Of a stretch of 27,737 bases of DNA, positions 24,006 to 27,737 are shown piece by piece. The notes under the pieces are model-generated. The model worked only from the letters and a program-made list of their open reading frames with translations, had not been told where the DNA came from and did not search any database. Position 1 is the first letter of the stretch. Each line of letters starts with the position of its first letter. The stretch comes from Xanthobacteraceae bacterium (GTDB taxonomy: Bacteria > Pseudomonadota > Alphaproteobacteria > Rhizobiales > Xanthobacteraceae), in assembly GCA_030039655.1 (NCBI GenBank), contig JASHVC010000547.1, forward strand, positions 1 to 27,737, given 5' to 3'. Both the position numbers and the translations under genes were made by a program.

Positions 24006-25788
24006 GGATCGCCATGGCGGGCGCAACGGCAAGGTCGTGCTCAGCCTCCGCAATACCCTGGGCAGCCGCCCGTTCGAGCCATTGGCGTCCTTCTGTCGGA
24101 TCGAGATCGCCGGCAGCACCGCTCATGAGATATCGGCCCAGCATCATTTGCGCGTGGCCGTGGCCGTGCTCAGCAGCAGCGCGAAACCAGCGCTGCGCGG
24201 CACCGCGGTCGACAGGTAGACCGTGCCCGCCGGCGCGGAGCGCGCCCAGCGCGAACATGGCACCGCTGTGGCCCTTCTGGGCCGCGTTCTCGAACAGCTT
24301 CAGCGCCTCTGTCGGAGAAGACGGACCGCCGCGACCATTCAACATCATCTCCGCAAGTGCGACTTCGCCATCGGCGAGGCCCGCTTCAGCGGCCCGCATG
24401 AACCACGTCCGTGCCGTTTTGAGGTCGGGTTCAACTCCGCGCCCTTCAGCGAGCATGCGGCCATAAATGTATTGCGCTTCGGGCACGCCCTCGGCGGCGT
24501 TGCGCAGCCAACGCGCTGCTTCTTGATCGTCGCGCTCGACGCCGACGCCCTTGGCGAGGCACATCCCGATATTGAACGCCCCGACAAGATCGCCGGCTAG
24601 GGCTGAATCAGCAAACCATCGCGCGACCTTCGCGGGATCGTCCGTCTCCCCTCCCCCATGCGCAACAAGGTTTGCCAAGTCGACCTGGGATGCCGCATCT
24701 CCTGCTTCGGCGGAACGGCGCAGCCAGCGTGCCGCTTCATCCTTGTCCTGCGTCTGTCCTGCGCCGGTCAGATAAAGCGACGCCAGGGCGCGCGCTGCGC
24801 CAGCGTGGCCTCCCTCCGCAGCTCGGCGATACCATGTAGCCGCCTCGGCGTAGTTCGGTGGCAACGGACCGCCACGGGCGTACAGATCGCCGACCATAGC
24901 AGCGGACTGCGCATCGCCTGCGAGCGCGGCGCGGCGCAGCCAGGATTCGCCCGCCGCGAGATCTTGCTCAACGCCCTTGCCCTCCATGAGGGCGAGGCCC
25001 CAACGGGCCTGAGCTGAACGTTGACCGCGCTCGGCGGCCTCCCGATAGAACTGCGCGGCCTCGGCTGCGTCGGATTTGATCCCAGGCGCGCCGGCCTCGA
25101 CCAGGACGGCAAGCAGAAACATCGCGGTCGGCAGCCCGCCGTCGGACGCTCGACGCAGCTCTTCAGCAACCCGGCGCCATTTTCGCGGATTCTCCTCCTG
25201 CCGCATCAGCGAAATCGCATACCCGAGATGACCCTGTGCGCATCCCGCGGCAGCCGAACGCTCGTAGCACCGATACGCCTCGTCGAAGTCGCGCATCGCT
25301 TCCGGGCCGTTCGTCAGGATGTAACCGAGCAAGGCCTGAGCCTGTGCGGATCCGGCCTCGGCCGCTCGCTGGGCCCACAACGCCGCAGATTCGAAATCGG
25401 GACCGGAGGACTCGGGTTCGTCGCTGGCAAACAATTGATCGACTTGCGACCCGCTCGCCGGCACGACACTCGTCTCGTTCGCAAAGCCTTGCAAATAGAA
25501 GGAACTCAACAGTACTTGAGCTTCGAGGTAGTCATGATCCGCGGCGCATTTGAGCCAACGAACGGCTTCCGATCTGCTGGACGGGACGCCGGAGCCTTCG
25601 AGATAGCACTGGGCCATCCCATACTCCGCTTCGGCAATGCCGGCCTTTGCGGCGCGCGCCAGCAGCGGAAAGGCCTCCGCCGCTCTACCAACATCGCGCA
25701 GATCCTTGGCTCGCTGCAGGGAGGCAGCCGGCGATCCGCGGCCGAAGAACTGACCTACTACGCCCATGGGCACACCTAATGCGGACAC
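24001..25788 (-). CDS. Sel1-like repeat (SLR) protein
   Basis: A 595-aa protein built almost wholly of Sel1 repeats, about 36 residues each. I count about 14 units of the form A.A...LG..Y..G.GV..D...A..WYRRAAE.G, for example YAEAATWYRRAAEGGHAGAA. Unit 2 carries an acidic insertion around residues 105-135. No signal peptide is evident in MSALGVPMGVVGQFFGRG, so it may be cytoplasmic. SLR solenoids are scaffolds for protein complexes. The start may be GTG 25788 or ATG 25767, which has AGGTG 5 nt upstream. The gene begins 18 nt after the HlyD-type gene ends, so it belongs to the type I secretion operon. That suggests a role in assembling or regulating the exporter or recognising its cargo, which is inference. 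Confidence 0.9.
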   Translation of the reverse strand: MSALGVPMGVVGQFFGRGSPAASLQRAKDLRDVGRAAEAFPLLARAAKAGIAEAEYGMAQCYLEGSGVPSSRSEAVRWLKCAADHDYLEAQVLLSSFYLQGFANETSVVPASGSQVDQLFASDEPESSGPDFESAALWAQRAAEAGSAQAQALLGYILTNGPEAMRDFDEAYRCYERSAAAGCAQGHLGYAISLMRQEENPRKWRRVAEELRRASDGGLPTAMFLLAVLVEAGAPGIKSDAAEAAQFYREAAERGQRSAQARWGLALMEGKGVEQDLAAGESWLRRAALAGDAQSAAMVGDLYARGGPLPPNYAEAATWYRRAAEGGHAGAARALASLYLTGAGQTQDKDEAARWLRRSAEAGDAASQVDLANLVAHGGGETDDPAKVARWFADSALAGDLVGAFNIGMCLAKGVGVERDDQEAARWLRNAAEGVPEAQYIYGRMLAEGRGVEPDLKTARTWFMRAAEAGLADGEVALAEMMLNGRGGPSSPTEALKLFENAAQKGHSGAMFALGALRAGGHGLPVDRGAAQRWFRAAAEHGHGHAQMMLGRYLMSGAAGDLDPTEGRQWLERAAAQGIAEAEHDLAVAPAMAIH

Positions 25789-25806
25789 CGTTCCGACGCC
25801 CTGGCC

Positions 25807-27456
25807 TTATGGCTCGCGCAAAGCCTCATGAGCGACCGGGACCACCATACCAACGAGATAGCCGAGCACCGTGCGCTTGCCGACTTTGACGTCGGCGGTC
25901 ACGGGCATCCCCGGTATCAGGTGGAAGCCATCGGGCACGTCATGAAGCGCGACCCGATCGATGGAAATCCGGGCGCGATAGAAGGGTTCGGCGGCTGTTG
26001 CTGAGAGCGGGACGTTGCTGGTCGGATTGCGAGCTTCTTCCTGCCCATTGAAACTGGTCGGACTGACAGTGCGAACCGTGCCGTAGGCCAAGCCGTATTG
26101 GGCATAGGGAAACGTATCAAACTTGACGACTACCGGATCTCCGACATGCACGAAACCGTTCTCATTGCCGGCAATGTTGCTCTCGACTTCCAGCTGCGCG
26201 TCTGTCGGCACCAACGTGATGAAGTGTTGACCCGACTGCAGCACCGAGCCAACCGAAACCTTGGCAACCGATTGGACGATGGCATCGCGGTCGCTGTGCA
26301 GTTCGACCAGCTGCTTGCGCAGCTGCGCCTTGCGCAACTGCTCGCGGGCGTCATTTAGTTTGCTGTTGGATTGAGCGAGCTTCTCCGAGGCGTCGGCGTG
26401 CCAACCCTGAATGTAGGCGTCGCGATCAGCGAGCAGCGCGGCCAAATCACGCTGCGCGGCCTCCCCAGTCTGCTGTGCGTCGGCTAGAGCGCGCGCCATC
26501 TCCGCGCGGACATCGCTGGCCTTTAACAGCTCAAGTTTGCTGCCGGCTTCCGTTTGTGCCAGCTGTTTGCGCATTTGCTCTACGGACTCGGCGACCTGGA
26601 GGCGCTCGCGATAGGCTGCCGCATCCGAGTTGGCTTTTGAGATCGTAGCGTTCAGCTCATCGACACGGTTTTTGTAGTTTTGCAGCTTCGCATCGAACTC
26701 GGCACTGCGATGACCATGGATGGAGGCCTGCAGCAGCCAATTGGGGTCGTCGCCGCTGTAATTGAAAGGCTTGCCATTGGCCTCGGCCTGCAAACGCGCA
26801 ACTTCCGCTTCCAGCGTGGTGACCTGCGTGGCAAGCGTTGCCTGATCGGCTGCGGCAAATGTGGGATCGAGCCGCGCCAGCACTTGCCCGGCGCTTACTC
26901 GATCACCTTCCCGCACATCGATAGAGCGCACGATCGAGGTATCGAGCGGCTGCACGAGGATCGTCGGTGTCTCCGAGATTACTACTCCTCGCGCCGTCAC
27001 CACCCGATCAACCGGAATGACGCCGGCCAAAAGGATCAGCAAGGCCACCATGCTGGTAATCATCCAGACTATACCGCGCGCCGAGCGCGGAACCGGCGCA
27101 TTGACAATCGCGGTCGAAGGCCACTGAAACTCGAGGATGGCCGGCAGCGTCGGGTCCTTTGCCTGCGGTGAGTGCCAGACCGGAACAAGACTTCTCGACG
27201 ACGAGCCAGCCGCGCTCATAGCGGGTTTCACGCGACCCAGGAGCTCCGAGATCGCTTCGCTGCCCCTGGCAAAATTTAACTTCGCCCATGCGCCGATCTG
27301 TTGAACGATCCGCGTGACATCGAGCTTCTTAGCTGCACGGACATTCTTGTTGCGATTCTGCGCAGTCGTCGGACCCGGGCGGGCATCTCTGCGAACGGGG
27401 CGACGCACAGACGACCCGGGCCGGCCGCCGGGGTCAAATTGATTGTTAGCTGCCAC
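25807..27456 (-). CDS. HlyD-family type I secretion periplasmic adaptor
   Basis: A 549-aa membrane fusion protein that would link the inner-membrane ABC exporter to an outer-membrane TolC-like channel. It starts with GTG 27456, overlapping the ABC gene by 11 nt. Residues 1-128 form a long, basic, disorder-like cytoplasmic extension, well beyond that of typical HlyD proteins. A single membrane helix follows at about 129-147 (IVWMITSMVALLILLAGVI). The first lipoyl half is GVVISETPTILVQPLDTSIV with VREGDRVSAGQVLARLDPT. A long coiled-coil hairpin spans about residues 190-390, and the second half has VSVGSVLQSGQHFITLVP and a C-terminal beta-barrel with PGMPVTADVKVGKRTVLGYL. The TolC partner and cargo are not in the window. 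Confidence 0.92.
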   Translation of the reverse strand: MAANNQFDPGGRPGSSVRRPVRRDARPGPTTAQNRNKNVRAAKKLDVTRIVQQIGAWAKLNFARGSEAISELLGRVKPAMSAAGSSSRSLVPVWHSPQAKDPTLPAILEFQWPSTAIVNAPVPRSARGIVWMITSMVALLILLAGVIPVDRVVTARGVVISETPTILVQPLDTSIVRSIDVREGDRVSAGQVLARLDPTFAAADQATLATQVTTLEAEVARLQAEANGKPFNYSGDDPNWLLQASIHGHRSAEFDAKLQNYKNRVDELNATISKANSDAAAYRERLQVAESVEQMRKQLAQTEAGSKLELLKASDVRAEMARALADAQQTGEAAQRDLAALLADRDAYIQGWHADASEKLAQSNSKLNDAREQLRKAQLRKQLVELHSDRDAIVQSVAKVSVGSVLQSGQHFITLVPTDAQLEVESNIAGNENGFVHVGDPVVVKFDTFPYAQYGLAYGTVRTVSPTSFNGQEEARNPTSNVPLSATAAEPFYRARISIDRVALHDVPDGFHLIPGMPVTADVKVGKRTVLGYLVGMVVPVAHEALREP

Positions 27457-27737
27457 TTGTAAGCACCGGTGTATCGACCAGCTGAGGCTGGGCCCTCAGG
27501 TGACGGTTTTGCTGCGCCCAGAGCTGCCGATAGATTGCACAGCGTTCCAGCAGCACGCTGTGTTGCGCAAAATCAACAACCTTTCCGCCCTCCAGCACCA
27601 GGATCGCATCGCAGTCAGTCAGAAACGCCAAGCGGTGCGAGACCATGACCATGGTGCGGCCTTGGGCGATACGCTTGAGATTGTCGCTGACAATGACTTC
27701 GCTCTGCGGGTCCAAGGCGCTGGTCGCTTCGTCGAGG
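27446..27737 (-). CDS. Type I secretion ABC transporter, C-terminal end only
   Basis: Only the last 96 residues are visible; the gene continues past the right edge. They contain the end of Walker B and the D-loop (LDEATSALDPQSE), the switch histidine in MVMVSHRLAFL and ILVLEGGKVVDFAQH. LDEATSALD with VSHRL is characteristic of exporters rather than importers. Together with the following HlyD gene this indicates a type I secretion ATPase-permease. Whether it has an N-terminal peptidase domain cannot be seen. The stop overlaps the adaptor start, so the genes are translationally linked. Confidence 0.88.
   Translation of the reverse strand, partial: LDEATSALDPQSEVIVSDNLKRIAQGRTMVMVSHRLAFLTDCDAILVLEGGKVVDFAQHSVLLERCAIYRQLWAQQNRHLRAQPQLVDTPVLTSGS

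Noticed and set aside
25021..25779. A 252-aa + strand frame opposite the Sel1-repeat gene
   Set aside because: The - strand has about 14 regular Sel1 units in phase; the + strand frame has no motif and reflects codon bias of the repeat.
24001..25788. The regular Sel1 units as a DNA-level tandem repeat or CRISPR
   Set aside because: The regularity of about 108 nt is at protein level; the DNA of the units has diverged and there are no identical repeats with spacers.

Overview
The window looks like chromosome of an alphaproteobacterium of the Rhizobiales, most likely Bradyrhizobium or a close relative (Nitrobacteraceae). This is inference from moderately high GC, the many FkbM/FkbH and repeat-bearing glycosyltransferase genes, a small MCDYSL-type protein that I associate with this group, and the form of the glutamate/aspartate transporter. 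I see no rRNA, tRNA, CRISPR array or insertion sequence.

Left part (1-12.4 kb): a surface-glycan assembly and decoration locus. It starts with a GT2 glycosyltransferase cut by the left edge and a GT4-type glycosyltransferase. A DUF2061 membrane protein follows on the opposite strand. Next is a run on the + strand: a 132-aa tandem-repeat protein, an 890-aa protein carrying the same repeats fused to a glycosyltransferase, a DPD-motif glycosyltransferase (ATGA overlap), an FkbM-type methyltransferase and a large FkbH-like HAD-IIIC protein. A sulfotransferase-like gene converges on the last one and overlaps its 3' end.

Middle part (12.4-20.5 kb): unlinked housekeeping and signalling genes. They are a secreted protein of unknown function, a diguanylate cyclase whose receiver domain has lost its phosphorylation site, two small conserved or secreted proteins, a complete glutamate/aspartate-type ABC uptake operon (gltI-J-K-L order) with a plausible sigma-70 promoter, an RlpA-like lipoprotein and a possible 36-aa membrane peptide.

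Right part (20.5-27.7 kb, all on the - strand): read 5' to 3', the 3' end of a type I secretion ABC transporter (cut by the right edge), an HlyD-family adaptor with a long N-terminal extension, a protein of about 14 Sel1 repeats, a decayed FkbM methyltransferase pseudogene, a GMC oxidoreductase apparently lacking a normal start codon, and an NAD-dependent epimerase/dehydratase.

The left and right parts may work together: one makes or modifies glycans (glycosyl, methyl, sulfo and possibly acyl groups), the other exports a protein by type I secretion. The exported substrate is not visible here, so a link between glycan decoration and the exporter remains a hypothesis.
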